This document shows positions 52,316 through 62,900 of a DNA stretch of 64,000 bases, piece by piece. Made by a program: the position numbers and the translations under genes. Within the stretch, counting starts at the first letter, position 1, and each line of letters starts with the position of its first letter. The notes below the pieces were generated by a model. The model was not told the origin of the DNA. It saw nothing but the letters and a program-made list of their open reading frames with translations, and did not search any database. The stretch is from Burkholderia sp. L27(2015) (GTDB taxonomy: Bacteria > Pseudomonadota > Gammaproteobacteria > Burkholderiales > Burkholderiaceae). The stretch spans positions 62,001-126,000 of the forward strand of contig NZ_LMUX01000020.1 in the NCBI RefSeq assembly GCF_009765705.1. The letters run 5' to 3'.

Positions 52316-53345
52316 GACCCGATACCCCCCATATCAGCAGCGTCGCGAGCCAGATCAGCAGGCTATGCCGTACCAATCGCAACGCGCGTCCGATATCGTC
52401 GGCCACCGGAGGACGCCCCGTGCCCAGTACCGGACGGATTTCATCGCGTCCATGATAACGAGCCACGCCGCCCAGCAGCAGTTGCAGGCTTCCGGCGCCG
52501 CTAGCCATGACAGGCCCCGCGTTGGGACTATCCCACTGTGGTGCCTGCGCGCGCCAGCATGCAAGTGCGCTGCGACTATGTCCGCAGGCCGCGTAGCTGA
52601 TCGCCGTCAAGCGTGCGGGTACCCAATTGGCGAGGTCGTCCAGACGTGCCGCGGCCCAGCCGAAATGCAGATAACGCGGTGTCCGATAGCCCCACATGGC
52701 GTCCAGCGTGTTGGCCAGACGAAACGCCAGCGCGCCGGGGCCTCCGGCAACGGCAAACCAGAACAGTGCGCCAAAGATGGCATCGTTGCCGTTTTCCAGC
52801 GCCGACTCGACTGCGGCGCGCGCCAGCGCGGTTTCATCGGCAGCGTGTGTGTCGCGCGAAACAATGCGTGCTGTCGCGAGACGCGCAGCCGCGAGATCGC
52901 CCGCCGCCAATGCACGCGCGATCGGTTCGAGATGCTGCGTCAAGCTGCGTGCACCCAGTGCAAACCAGAGCAATAAAACATGCACAAGGCACGCCCATGC
53001 AAATGGCAGCGAAGCGATCAGTACCAGTGCCACGCATACAGGCGGCGCGACAGCCAATAACCAAGCGGCCACGCCTAGTGCACGAGCGCGGCGACGCGCT
53101 GAATCGGCGGGTGTCGCGGTCGACCCAACGGCATGTTCTGCGGTAGCCGAAAGCGCTTGCAATGCAGCAGGATCGAACCGCGTGGGATCGGACTGCGCTG
53201 GATTAAACCACGCTTCCAACCAATTCGCGTAGCGCCCGAACCCAACCAGCGGATGAGCGCGACGTGGTTCGCCCAACAGCCGATCAAGCATCACGGCGGC
53301 GCATGCGAGCAACGCGGTCCACAGCATATCGGGCGGCATATTCAT
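52308..53345 (-). CDS. cobD: Adenosylcobinamide-phosphate synthase
   Basis: A 345-residue membrane protein of the CobD/CbiB family that attaches aminopropanol phosphate to adenosylcobyric acid. DRLLGEPRRAHPLVGFGRYANWLE near the N-terminus is the family signature; NGNDAIFGALFWFAVAGGPGALAFR near 200-225 and the Arg-rich W-x-x-P-x-R-L-T segment also match. AAGGTGG precedes ATG 53345; ATG 53339 two codons later is also possible. Divergent from cobQ, with 180 bp between the starts and no riboswitch seen. Confidence 0.88.
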   Translation of the reverse strand: MNMPPDMLWTALLACAAVMLDRLLGEPRRAHPLVGFGRYANWLEAWFNPAQSDPTRFDPAALQALSATAEHAVGSTATPADSARRRARALGVAAWLLAVAPPVCVALVLIASLPFAWACLVHVLLLWFALGARSLTQHLEPIARALAAGDLAAARLATARIVSRDTHAADETALARAAVESALENGNDAIFGALFWFAVAGGPGALAFRLANTLDAMWGYRTPRYLHFGWAAARLDDLANWVPARLTAISYAACGHSRSALACWRAQAPQWDSPNAGPVMASGAGSLQLLLGGVARYHGRDEIRPVLGTGRPPVADDIGRALRLVRHSLLIWLATLLIWGVSGHG

Positions 53346-53525
53346 AAGCCACCTTCGATGCAATGGGGTGCCCGAGTCATGCACATCGACGGTAAGCGTG
53401 GATCACGTAACGAACGTGAGGAACGTTGGTCAGCGCGGTGCGCGCGCGGCGTTGAAAAAAGGATCATCGGCGAATTGTACCGGGCCGCAATGCGATAATG
53501 CACATCCGGCTACGACTATGCATAT

Positions 53526-55073
53526 ATGCCTACTCCTCCAATAGTGCGCGAGCTCGCGGCGATTCCGCGCGGCACGCTGATGATACAAGGCACGACTTCC
53601 GACGCCGGCAAGAGCACGCTGGTGGCTGGCTTATGTCGGTTGGCGCTGCGCGCTGGCGCAAGCGTCGTGCCGTTCAAGCCGCAAAATATGGCGAACAACA
53701 GCGCGGTGACTGCCGACGGCGGCGAGATCGGCCGTGCTCAGGCGTGGCAGGCGTTCGCCTGCGGCCTGGCGCCGCACACGGATATGAATCCGGTGCTGCT
53801 CAAGCCCAACAGCGACCTCGGCGCGCAAGTGGTCATTCACGGGCAGGCCCGCTTTAACCTCAATGCCCGCGAGTACCAGGCCTATAAACCTCGCGCGATG
53901 GAAGCGGTGTTGCAGTCCTACGAGCGTTTGCGCGGCCGCTACGACGCGGTGCTGGTCGAGGGCGCGGGAAGCCCGGCCGAAATCAATTTGCGCGCAGGTG
54001 ACATCGCCAATATGGGTTTTGCGGAGGCGGTCGATTGCCCCGTGGTGATCGTCGCCGATATCGACCGGGGTGGCGTGTTTGCGCATTTGGTCGGCACACT
54101 CGATTGCTTGTCCGAAAGCGAACGCGCACGCGTGCGCGGTTTCATCATCAACCGGTTTCGCGGCGATCTCTCATTGCTGCAACCGGGCATCGACTGGCTG
54201 GAAGCGCGCACCGGCAAACCGGTGTTCGGCGTTGTGCCTTATCTGTTGGGCATGCACTTCGATGCCGAAGACATGTTGCCCGGCGAGCGGCATGCGCAGG
54301 CGACGCGCACCGACGCGTTGCGGGTGATCGTGCCCGCCTTGCCGCGCATCAGCAATCACACCGATTTCGATGCGCTGCGCGCGCATCCGCAGGTCGATTT
54401 TCGCTATGTTGGGGCGGGCGAAGTGCTGCCCCCGGCCGACCTGATTATCTTGCCCGGCAGCAAAAGCGTACAAGCCGATCTGGCCTGGTTGCGCGCGCAG
54501 GGTTGGGAGGCCGCGCTGCGCCGCCATCTGCGCTATGGCGGCAAAGTGCTGGGCATTTGCGGTGGCATGCAGATGCTCGGCCGTAGCGTGCGCGATCCGC
54601 TTGGCGTCGAAGGGCCGGCGGGCGATGTGGCAGGGCTGGGTTGGCTTGATTTCGATACCACGCTAAGCGCGCGCAAACTGCTGGAAAATGTCACAGGCCA
54701 GTTGGCCTGGGCGGGTAGCCCGGACGAAGCCGGTAACGCGCACGAGCGCTCCCCGCGGATTCCCGTACGTGGCTACGAAATTCATATGGGCGAGTCGACG
54801 GGCAGCGCGCTCGAGCATCCCGCACTATGGCTCGATAGTCGCGACGGACCGCGCCCCGACGGTGCGCTGTCGCAGGATGGTCAGATCGCCGCAACCTATG
54901 TCCACGGGCTGTTCAACTCACCGCAAGCGTGCGCCGCATGGCTGAGCTGGGCGGGCTTGGCGCACGCCGAAGCGCTCGACCACGACGCGCAGCGCGAGGC
55001 CTCGATCGACGCGCTGGCCGATGCATTGGCGAGCAACCTCGATATGCCTGCGCTGTGGGCCAGCCTGAAATGA
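53526..55073 (+). CDS. cobQ: Cobyric acid synthase
   Basis: A 515-residue amidotransferase that amidates four side chains of adenosyl-cobyrinic acid a,c-diamide. ATP-binding [11 protein letters not shown] is at 22-32, [10 protein letters not shown] near 50-59, and the class I glutaminase-like domain has Cys 345 in GICGGMQML with a late His in YVHGLF. Start [10 protein letters not shown] at 53526. It is divergent from cobD-cobC; the remaining cobalamin genes are outside the window. Confidence 0.93.
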   Translation: MPTPPIVRELAAIPRGTLMIQGTTSDAGKSTLVAGLCRLALRAGASVVPFKPQNMANNSAVTADGGEIGRAQAWQAFACGLAPHTDMNPVLLKPNSDLGAQVVIHGQARFNLNAREYQAYKPRAMEAVLQSYERLRGRYDAVLVEGAGSPAEINLRAGDIANMGFAEAVDCPVVIVADIDRGGVFAHLVGTLDCLSESERARVRGFIINRFRGDLSLLQPGIDWLEARTGKPVFGVVPYLLGMHFDAEDMLPGERHAQATRTDALRVIVPALPRISNHTDFDALRAHPQVDFRYVGAGEVLPPADLIILPGSKSVQADLAWLRAQGWEAALRRHLRYGGKVLGICGGMQMLGRSVRDPLGVEGPAGDVAGLGWLDFDTTLSARKLLENVTGQLAWAGSPDEAGNAHERSPRIPVRGYEIHMGESTGSALEHPALWLDSRDGPRPDGALSQDGQIAATYVHGLFNSPQACAAWLSWAGLAHAEALDHDAQREASIDALADALASNLDMPALWASLK

Positions 55074-55172
55074 AATGACGGACGGCCGTGGCGGTGCGCT
55101 ACCTGCGTGGATACGGCAGCGCGCAGCAGGCAGGAAGCGGCGATACGCGGCTGGCATTCTGGCGTCGTATTC

Positions 55173-56267
55173 CTAGCGTGCCAGCGATGCACCCGAAGTC
55201 GGTTTCGCGTCGCGACCACGGTGTATCACGTTGTGCACGAAATGCAGCTTCTCGATCACCGGCGGCGCGAGCGTGAACGGATAGCCATCGGGCATGCCGA
55301 GGCTGCGGTTCAGGCTGTTGAGCACGTAGGTCAATGCAAACCACTGGTCGATCATTTTCTCGAATGACGTGACCTCCACGCCCGACGGTTCGAGTTTGAT
55401 CGAGGGCTCTTGCGCGCTTCGCGGGTTCAGCGCCAAGCCACAGGCGTGCGCGGTATCCAACGTATCGCTCATGTGCAAATAGTGTGCCCAGGTTTCGGCC
55501 CAATCCTCCCACGGATGGGCGCTGGCGTAGGCGCTCACGAACGACTGATCCCACTGGGGCGCCGGCCCCTCTTGGTAATAACGCTGCAGGGTCACACCGT
55601 AGTCCACGCGATCGTCGCCGAATAGTGCGCGAAAGCGCTCAAGATCGGCCTCTTCGTTCATCAACAGCATGAAATAATAATGGCCGCATTCGTGACGGAA
55701 ATGTCCGAGCAAAGTGCGGTACGGCTCGTTCATCGCGGTACGGATCTGTTCGCGTTGCGCGTCGTCGGCTTCCGCGATATTCAGCGTGATCAGGCCCTGA
55801 TCGTGACCTGTGAGCACCCCTTCACAAGGGGTCGTCGCGGCGAGGAATTCGAACGCGATCCCACCTTGCGGGTCCTCGCGTTTCGAAACGATGGGCAGAT
55901 TGAGCGACGCCAGCGAGTACAGCAGGCGCCGCTTCGCTTGTTCAAGCTTATACCAGCGTTCTGCGTTCGGCTCCACCGACAGCGAGGGTATGGTCTGCGT
56001 CAACTGACACGAGCCGCACAGTGCGTCGCCGCAGTCGGCAGGTATCATCCAGTTGCAGACATTGTGTTGCGAATAATTTTCGCATTTTCGATAAAGCCGT
56101 TTGCCGGCTTGCCGGTTCAGGCTGCGCCATTGGTCAGGCTCGACTGGCTCGAACGCGCTGATATCGCGCAAATCGCTCAGGTAACCCAGCATGCAGCCAC
56201 AACGCTCGCAGCGGATGTTTTCGAAAAATACCTGCTGGCCGCATTGATCGCAATGAAACGTTTTCAT
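55173..56267 (-). CDS. Putative zinc-binding metallopeptidase (COG4307 type)
   Basis: A 364-residue protein. N-terminal zinc ribbon with Cys 6, 9, 20 and 23 (CDQC and CERC) and further Cys pairs near 62-87. The metallopeptidase domain carries the HExxH motif HECGH at 192-196, then a conserved ERFRALFGDDRVDY region and HPWEDWAETWAHYLH, where a third metal ligand is expected. It matches an uncharacterised conserved family often found beside the transglutaminase/ATP-grasp operon, as here. Substrate unknown. Confidence 0.82.
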   Translation of the reverse strand: MKTFHCDQCGQQVFFENIRCERCGCMLGYLSDLRDISAFEPVEPDQWRSLNRQAGKRLYRKCENYSQHNVCNWMIPADCGDALCGSCQLTQTIPSLSVEPNAERWYKLEQAKRRLLYSLASLNLPIVSKREDPQGGIAFEFLAATTPCEGVLTGHDQGLITLNIAEADDAQREQIRTAMNEPYRTLLGHFRHECGHYYFMLLMNEEADLERFRALFGDDRVDYGVTLQRYYQEGPAPQWDQSFVSAYASAHPWEDWAETWAHYLHMSDTLDTAHACGLALNPRSAQEPSIKLEPSGVEVTSFEKMIDQWFALTYVLNSLNRSLGMPDGYPFTLAPPVIEKLHFVHNVIHRGRDAKPTSGASLAR

Positions 56268-56369
56268 GCATTCATCTCGGGTAACTTCGCTCGGCTAATT
56301 TCGCTCGGGTAACGTCGGGTGACCTACAAGACTGACCCGTCCACGGCCGTGGAGTTCAAACGATCAGCT

Positions 56370-56408
56370 CAGGAGATCAACCCAGGAGATCAACCCAGGA
56401 GATCAAAC
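56370..56408 (+). repeat. Three 13-bp tandem units
   Basis: CAGGAGATCAACC twice and CAGGAGATCAAAC once in succession, at the 3' end of the transglutaminase gene (the last unit overlaps its stop at 56403-56405). Same class as the other micro-duplications. Confidence 0.9.
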
Positions 56409-57323
56409 GCCGCCCAGCGCCAATTCATCCAGCGGCACCATCGTGACGCTGACTTTAAGCTCATGGCTGCCACCGCCGAGGATCACGCCGCGCAGCGGCG
56501 AAACGTCGCTGAAATCGCGGCCCCAGGCGAGTGTCACATGCTGGCAGTTCGGCAGCACATCGTTGGTCGGATCGGCGTCGAGCCAGAGTTCTTCGCCGTC
56601 GAGCGGACACCACACCGACACCCAGGCATGCGACGCATCGGCGCCGATCAGGCGCGTTTGGCCGGGTGGCGGGGTGGTCAGAATATAGCCGCTGACGTAG
56701 CGAGCGGCCAGCCCGAGCGAGCGCAAGCAGGACACCATCACATGCGCGAAATCCTGGCAGACGCCGCGCCGCGCGTCGAACGCTTCAATCACCGGAGTGG
56801 CTACGTTGGTGGCCTCGGTGTCGAAGGCAAAATCGCGATGGATCTTGCTGGTCAACGCACGCACGCCGTCGGCTAGCGCTATACCGGGCGCAAAGCACTC
56901 GGCGGCGTACTCGGCGAAATTATGCTTGACCCGCCCGTACGGCGATTCGAAACGATAACGGCTAGCCGCCAAGGCGCCCGCTTGCGGGGCTTTTCCGGAA
57001 CGATACGCAAGCCGGTCGCGCACGGTTTCCCAGGGGGGCGTCTCGCGATCGGTCGACCAGTTCTGATCGCTGACATCCAACGTCATTTCGGCGCGCACCC
57101 GCAACTGCTCATGCGGAAATTCCAGCGCGAGCAGCGTCACGGGATTGCCGAACACGTCGCGGCGCTCCAGGCGCAGGGCGCTCGCCGGCTCGATATCGAG
57201 CCGATGCGCGACGCAGCTTTGCCAAGGCACCGAGCGCGGTGTCAGATGGAGCAACTGGCGCGACAACGAAACCGGTGCGGCGTAGCGATACTCGGTATCG
57301 TGGATGATGTGGTAACGCGCCAT
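56403..57323 (-). CDS. Transglutaminase-like family protein
   Basis: A 306-residue protein with an N-terminal bacterial transglutaminase beta domain (MARYHIIHDTEYRYAAPVSLSRQLLHLTPR) and the transglutaminase core: Cys 189 in RRGVCQDFAH, His 232 in DASHAWVSVW and Asp near 249 in LDADPTND complete a cysteine-protease-like triad. It may act as protease or amide-forming enzyme. Start ATG 57323 fits the family; ATG 57347 is an alternative. Downstream partner of the ATP-grasp/alpha-E gene, 74 bp apart, on the same strand. Confidence 0.85.
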   Translation of the reverse strand: MARYHIIHDTEYRYAAPVSLSRQLLHLTPRSVPWQSCVAHRLDIEPASALRLERRDVFGNPVTLLALEFPHEQLRVRAEMTLDVSDQNWSTDRETPPWETVRDRLAYRSGKAPQAGALAASRYRFESPYGRVKHNFAEYAAECFAPGIALADGVRALTSKIHRDFAFDTEATNVATPVIEAFDARRGVCQDFAHVMVSCLRSLGLAARYVSGYILTTPPPGQTRLIGADASHAWVSVWCPLDGEELWLDADPTNDVLPNCQHVTLAWGRDFSDVSPLRGVILGGGSHELKVSVTMVPLDELALGGV

Positions 57324-57397
57324 ATGCCGTGTGGGTTGCTTTGCCATTGGGGCCTGAATCGGGGCAAAAATCGGGGCAACAAAAATCGGGAGGAAAT

Positions 57398-59944
57398 TCA
57401 GGCTGCCAGCGTTTGCCGGCTGATCTCGCCGATATGCGTAAAGTGGCGCATCGCCAGGCGATCCGAGAGTGTCCACGCCGCTTGCGTGATCTCGTCGAGC
57501 AAGTGGCGCAGGTCACGGCAAGCCGCCCGGCTGCCAAACTCGAAGCGTACCAGATCGAACCCCGTCAGGCGCTTCAGTAGTATCGGCAGCACGCCATTCA
57601 TTTCCGTGGAGTCCTGATTGAGGCTCTTGGTCAATTCGTCGAGATAACTTAACAACTGGTGGATCTGGAACACGACGCCATGCGGATTGGTGTCGTCGAA
57701 GACGATCAGATCGAGTACCGGGAGCAGTTCGGGCTGCGCGCGATAGCGGTGACGATACGTCACGATGCTGTCGGCGGTTTCCAGCAACCAGTCGAAGCTG
57801 GCCCAGTTCTCGCCCTGGTGGCGCGGCTGCTCGTCCAGATTCGCGAGGAAACGGCTGACGACACTGCTCAGGAAGGCCAGTCGTTCGATATGACGGCCGA
57901 TGATCAGCAAGCGCCAGCCGTCGTCGCGCGTCATGCAGTCCATCGCAAAACCGGCGAGTGCGGCACACGATGTCATCAGTTGATCGAGCGAGCGTATCGC
58001 TTCGGCGAGATTGCGGGTACCGGCCATTTTTCTGGCACTCGCGGCCAGCGAACGTTCCATCCGGTTCAATGCGAGCCAGTTGTCCAGCGACAGACGCTCG
58101 CGCACCTGGGTGGCGGCCCACATCTGGTTGGCCAGATTGCTGGCCAAACTGGACGACTCTTGATCGTCGAAGATCGCGGCAAGCAGTGCTTGCTCGTCGT
58201 CGGGCGCGGGTTCGTGGCTGTCCTCGTCCCAGTCGGGGATCAGAGCGAGCCAGCGACACACGTCCACGGCGGCGGCGCGCGCAAGCGGCGCCTCGCGGCT
58301 CGCGTCGTCAAAGCGCGTGAGCGCAACGCGCAACAGGCGCGCCACGTCGTCGCAGCGCGCAGTGTAACGGCCCAGCCAAAACAGGTTTTCGACTACCCGC
58401 GACGACAGGCTGGCCGGACTGCGCACCAGGTCGCGCGCGACGGTGACGCGTTTGAGCAGGCTCAGCGTGCTGACCGGTTGTTCGGAAAGCACCCAGGTAT
58501 CTTTGCTGCTGCCGCCGCGCTGCATCGAGATCATTTGCGCAGTGCCCAGGTCGGCCACGCGCGTCAGGCCACCGGGCATTACACTGTAGCCGCCATCGGG
58601 CTTGGCCGTCGCCATCATGCGCAAGCCCACCGAGCGTGCCGCCAGCGGCTGGCGCGGATCGGCCGAAACCATCGGCGCCTGCGACAGCGTGACCAGTTCC
58701 TGCGCCACATAGGCGTGGGGTTGCTGGCGCAGTCGCTCGATAAATTGATCGCGCTGCGCACCCTGCAAATCGTGGCCGAACACAGGTTCGAAAGTGAATG
58801 ACGGATAAGCGGGTTTGATAACCAACTCGTCGAGATTCTCGATCACATGTTCGAGCGCCGGTGTCTCGCCGCACCACCATGTAGCGACCGAGGAAATCGC
58901 GAGCGGCTCGCCAAGCAGGTGTTCGCAAATGTTAGGCAGGAAGGCCGCGATCGCGGTCGATTCGACCACGCTGCTGCCCAGCGCGTTGGCCATCAGCACT
59001 TGGCCTGCGCGTACAGCTTGCAACAGGCCCGGGACGCCCAGCGCCGAATCGCCGCGCAATTCGAGCGGGTCGCAATAACCATCATCCAGGCGGCGCAGGA
59101 TCGCATGCACGCGCTGCAAACCGTTCAAGGTTTTCAGGTAGACCTTGTCGCCGCGCACGGTCAGGTCTTGCCCTTCGACCAACGGGAACCCGAGGTAGCG
59201 CGCCAAGTAGGCGTGTTCGAAGTAGGTCTCGTTGTACGGGCCCGGCGTGAGCAGTACGATCAGCGGCGTTTCGCCGTCGGTGGGCGCGAAGTACGACAAG
59301 GCTTGATGTTGGGCGCGGAAGAACTCGGCGAGATGATGCACGCGCAAGTCGCGAAACAGATCGGGGAAAACACGCGACACGATCAAGCGGTTCTCGAGCG
59401 CATAACCGGCTCCCGATGGCGCCTGCGTGCGATCGGCGATAACCCACCAGCGCCCATCGGGCGAACGTGCGAGGTCGACCGCGTACATGTGCAGGAAGCG
59501 GCCGTGCGGCGGCTGCACGCCCTGGCAAGGCCATAGGAAACCCGGATGGCCGAACACCATCGCCGGCGGCAGCAAGCCGGAGCTGAGCAGGGTCTGCGGG
59601 CCGTAGAGGTCGGCGAGCACCGCATCGAGCAGGCGCGCGCGCTGTGCTACGGCCGCTGCCAGCGGTTCCCATTCCGAGGCCGGCAGCACCAGCGGCAGCG
59701 GATCGAGCTCCCAGGGGCGCCCGGCGTCCTGGGCCGATGCGTAGGTGTTGTAGGTGACGCCGTTTTCAACGATCTGGCTGCGCACGAAATCGGCGTGCTG
59801 GTGCATTTGCTCGGGGCTAGCGGTATTCAGTTGTGTCCATAGCGCACGCCAATGATCCCGGACCGCGCTCGACGCATCGAGCATCTCGTCATAACGGTCC
59901 GGATGCGGGGTATAGGAAGAAAGCAACGCGCTGGGCATGGGCAC
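57398..59944 (-). CDS. Circularly permuted ATP-grasp / alpha-E fusion protein
   Basis: An 848-residue two-part protein. Residues about 20-480 are the circularly permuted ATP-grasp domain (DUF404/DUF407 style): NGVTYNTYA, then VDLARSPDGRWWVIADRTQAPSGAGYALENR, and TPGPYNETYFEHAYLARYLGFPLVEGQDL. Residues about 520-840 are the alpha-E helical domain, beginning SLSSRVVENLFWLGRYTARCDD. In many bacteria these are two genes; here they are one. Predicted amide- or peptide-bond-forming ligase coupled to transglutaminase-like proteins; the product is unknown. Confidence 0.87.
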   Translation of the reverse strand: MPMPSALLSSYTPHPDRYDEMLDASSAVRDHWRALWTQLNTASPEQMHQHADFVRSQIVENGVTYNTYASAQDAGRPWELDPLPLVLPASEWEPLAAAVAQRARLLDAVLADLYGPQTLLSSGLLPPAMVFGHPGFLWPCQGVQPPHGRFLHMYAVDLARSPDGRWWVIADRTQAPSGAGYALENRLIVSRVFPDLFRDLRVHHLAEFFRAQHQALSYFAPTDGETPLIVLLTPGPYNETYFEHAYLARYLGFPLVEGQDLTVRGDKVYLKTLNGLQRVHAILRRLDDGYCDPLELRGDSALGVPGLLQAVRAGQVLMANALGSSVVESTAIAAFLPNICEHLLGEPLAISSVATWWCGETPALEHVIENLDELVIKPAYPSFTFEPVFGHDLQGAQRDQFIERLRQQPHAYVAQELVTLSQAPMVSADPRQPLAARSVGLRMMATAKPDGGYSVMPGGLTRVADLGTAQMISMQRGGSSKDTWVLSEQPVSTLSLLKRVTVARDLVRSPASLSSRVVENLFWLGRYTARCDDVARLLRVALTRFDDASREAPLARAAAVDVCRWLALIPDWDEDSHEPAPDDEQALLAAIFDDQESSSLASNLANQMWAATQVRERLSLDNWLALNRMERSLAASARKMAGTRNLAEAIRSLDQLMTSCAALAGFAMDCMTRDDGWRLLIIGRHIERLAFLSSVVSRFLANLDEQPRHQGENWASFDWLLETADSIVTYRHRYRAQPELLPVLDLIVFDDTNPHGVVFQIHQLLSYLDELTKSLNQDSTEMNGVLPILLKRLTGFDLVRFEFGSRAACRDLRHLLDEITQAAWTLSDRLAMRHFTHIGEISRQTLAA

Positions 59945-59967
59945 ACGAGATAGGGCAATTCGCTATT

Positions 59968-62900
59968 TTACCGCCGCAAGTCCAAAGTGAAGGGAAAGTT
60001 CGGATTCTCCTCGATAGACGGGGCCGTCATCGTGCCCGGGGTATGCCCCATCCGGAAGAAACGCGCCAGGCGCCGACTCTCGGCGGAATACGCGTTGATC
60101 GGGAAATCGTCGTAGTTGCGCCCTCCCGGATGCGCTACGTGATATTGACAACCCCCCATGCTGCGGTTCATCCAGGTATCGATCAGATCGAATACCAACG
60201 GCGCATGGCTACCGATCGTCGGGTGCAGGCAGGACGGCGGTTGCCACGCGCGATAGCGCACGCCGGCCACGAATTCGCCCACATTGCCGGTCGGTTGCAG
60301 CGGTACCGCCCGCCCATTGCACGCGAGTATGTAGCGGTCGCTGGCCATGCCGGTTACCTTTACTTGCATGCGTTCGACCGACGAGTCGACGTAGCGCACG
60401 GCGCCCCCGGGCGCGCCTTCTTCGCCCAGCACATGCCACGGTTCGAGCGCATGGCGCATTTCGACGTGAATGCCACGCGCCGAGAAATCGCCGTAGGTCG
60501 GAAAGCGGAATTCGAAGTGCGGCGCAAACCAGTCTAGGCTGATCGGGTAGCCTGCCGCCGCCGTTTCGCTGAGCACGTCGTTGAAATCCTCTTTGACGAA
60601 ATACGGCAGCATGAAACGGTCGTGCAATTCGGTACCCCAGCGCACCAGCTTGGGCGGCGCGTATGGCGTTTTCCAGAAACGCGCGATCAGTGCGCGCAAC
60701 AGCAACTGCTGGGCCAGCGACATACGCGCATGCGGCGGCATTTCGAACGCGCGCATTTCGAGCAGACCCAGGCGTCCCGTTGCGCTATCCGGCGAATAGA
60801 GCTTGTCGATACAGAACTCGGCGCGATGCGTGTTGCCGGTGGCGTCGGTCAGCAGGTTGCGCAACACGCGGTCGATCAGCCAGGGCGGGACCGGTTCGCC
60901 CGCTTGCGGAATTTGCGCGAAGGCGATTTCGAGTTCGTAGACCGAATCGTTGCGGGCTTCGTCGATGCGTGGCGCCTGGCTGGTCGGGCCGATAAACAGG
61001 CCGGAAAAAAGAAACGACAGCGACGGATGATTGTGCCAGTACGAGATCAGGCTGCGCAGCAGATCGGGGCGGCGCAAGAACGGCGAGTCGGCCGGCGTCG
61101 ACGCGCCCAGCGTAAAGTGATTGCCGCCGCCCGTGCCGGTATGGCGGCCGTCGAGCATGAATTTTTCGGTGATCAACCGGGTCTCGCGCGCGGTTTCGTA
61201 CAGGTGCGTGGCGCGTTCGACCAATTGATCCCAACTGCTGCTGGGATGAATGTTGACTTCGATGACGCCCGGATCGGGCGTGACGCGAAATTGAGTGAGG
61301 CGCGGATCGGAGGGCGGTTCGTAGCCTTCCAGGATCACCTGCGCACCGAGTGCGGCCGCGCTCGCTTCGACGGCAGCGACCAGCTCTAGGTAATCCTCGA
61401 GCGCGTCGGTCGGCGGCATGAAGATATAGAGGATGCCGTCGCGAGCCTGCGCGCACATCGCGCGGCGCGTGATCCAGCCGGCCGATTGTTTGGCCGCGAG
61501 CGGCGTATCGGGATCGGGATGTGGGTGTGCAGATGCGGCGGTCGCGGACTTGGCGGCAGCGGGAGCCGGGCTAGTGGCTCGCTCGGCCTCGCACACGTAT
61601 TGTCGCAACATCGCGGCGGTCGGCAGCGGTTTGATCGGTCGCAACGGGTCGGGCGGGTAGACATAAGGGAAATCGCCTTCGGCTACCCAAGGCTGCGAAT
61701 CCAGCGGCAGCCGATAGCCGATCGGCGAGTCGCCGGGGATCAGATAACAGCGTTCGCTGCGCAAGAACCATGAGCCGGTTTGCCAAACGCCCGCCGGCGC
61801 ACGCATCACCGGCAATACGTGGCCGACTTCCGTGTCCAGCCCCTGTTCGAACACTTGGCTCAGGCGTTGGCGTTCGAGCGCATCGCCCAGGCGGGAATCG
61901 AACGGGTCGACGTTGGCCGGGAGCCGGCGTTCACGCCAAAGGTAGTAGTAAGCATCCTCGAAGGTCGGGAATACGTACTTCGCGTCCAGTCCTAGCCGTC
62001 CCGCCACATTGGCGAGAAAACGCCGGCCCAGCTCGGCGTCCGCTTGGGCCGGCTCGGTTTCGTCGGCGTATAGCCGCGCGTCGTCCCATACCGGCTCGCC
62101 GTCCTTGCGCCAAAAACAGTTCAGCGACCAGCGCGGTAACTGCTCGCCCGGATACCATTTACCCTGGCCGAAATGGGCCAGGCTGTGCGGCGCGTAATGA
62201 TCGCGCAGTTTGTGGAACAGCGTGCCGGCCAGCTTGCGCTTGGTGGGTCCGAGCGCGGCGGTATTCCATTCGGCGCCGTCCGGGTCATCCATGGAAACGA
62301 AGGTTGGCTCGCCGCCCATGGTCAGGCGCACGTCGAGTTCGTCGAGATCACCGTCGATGCGGTGCCCGAGCACTTCGATGTGCTGCCATTGCTCATCGGT
62401 GTAAGGCTTGGTCACGCGCGGCGCTTCCCACACCCGCGTGACCGACATGCGATGTTCGAATTCGCATTCGCACGGCTCGCTCAGACCGGTCACGGGCGCA
62501 GCCGACGACGGTTCGGGCGTGCAGGCAAGCGGGATATGGCCTTCGCCGGCGAACAGGCCCGATGTCGGGTCCAGCCCGACCCAGCCCGCACCGGGCAGGT
62601 AGACCTCGCACCACGCATGCAAATCGGTGAAATCGACCTTGGTGCCGCTGGGGCCGTCCAGCGATTTGACGTCTGGCACCAACTGGATCAGGTAACCCGA
62701 CACGAAGCGCGCGGCCAGCCCTAGATGGCGCATCAGTTGCACGAGCAGCCAGGCGGAATCGCGGCACGAGCCCGTGCCGTTGGTCAGGGTTTCTTCCGGC
62801 GTCTGCACGCCGGCCTCGAGCCGGATCAAGTAGCCCACGTCGCCTTGCACGCGTTGATTCAGCGCGACGAGAAAATCGACGCTGGGTTGCGGTTCGCGCG

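Noticed and set aside
57659-58801. A 380-codon plus-strand open frame within the ATP-grasp/alpha-E gene
   Set aside because: The minus-strand gene has clear domain motifs throughout; the plus-strand frame is Arg/His/Gln-rich and lacks a ribosome site.
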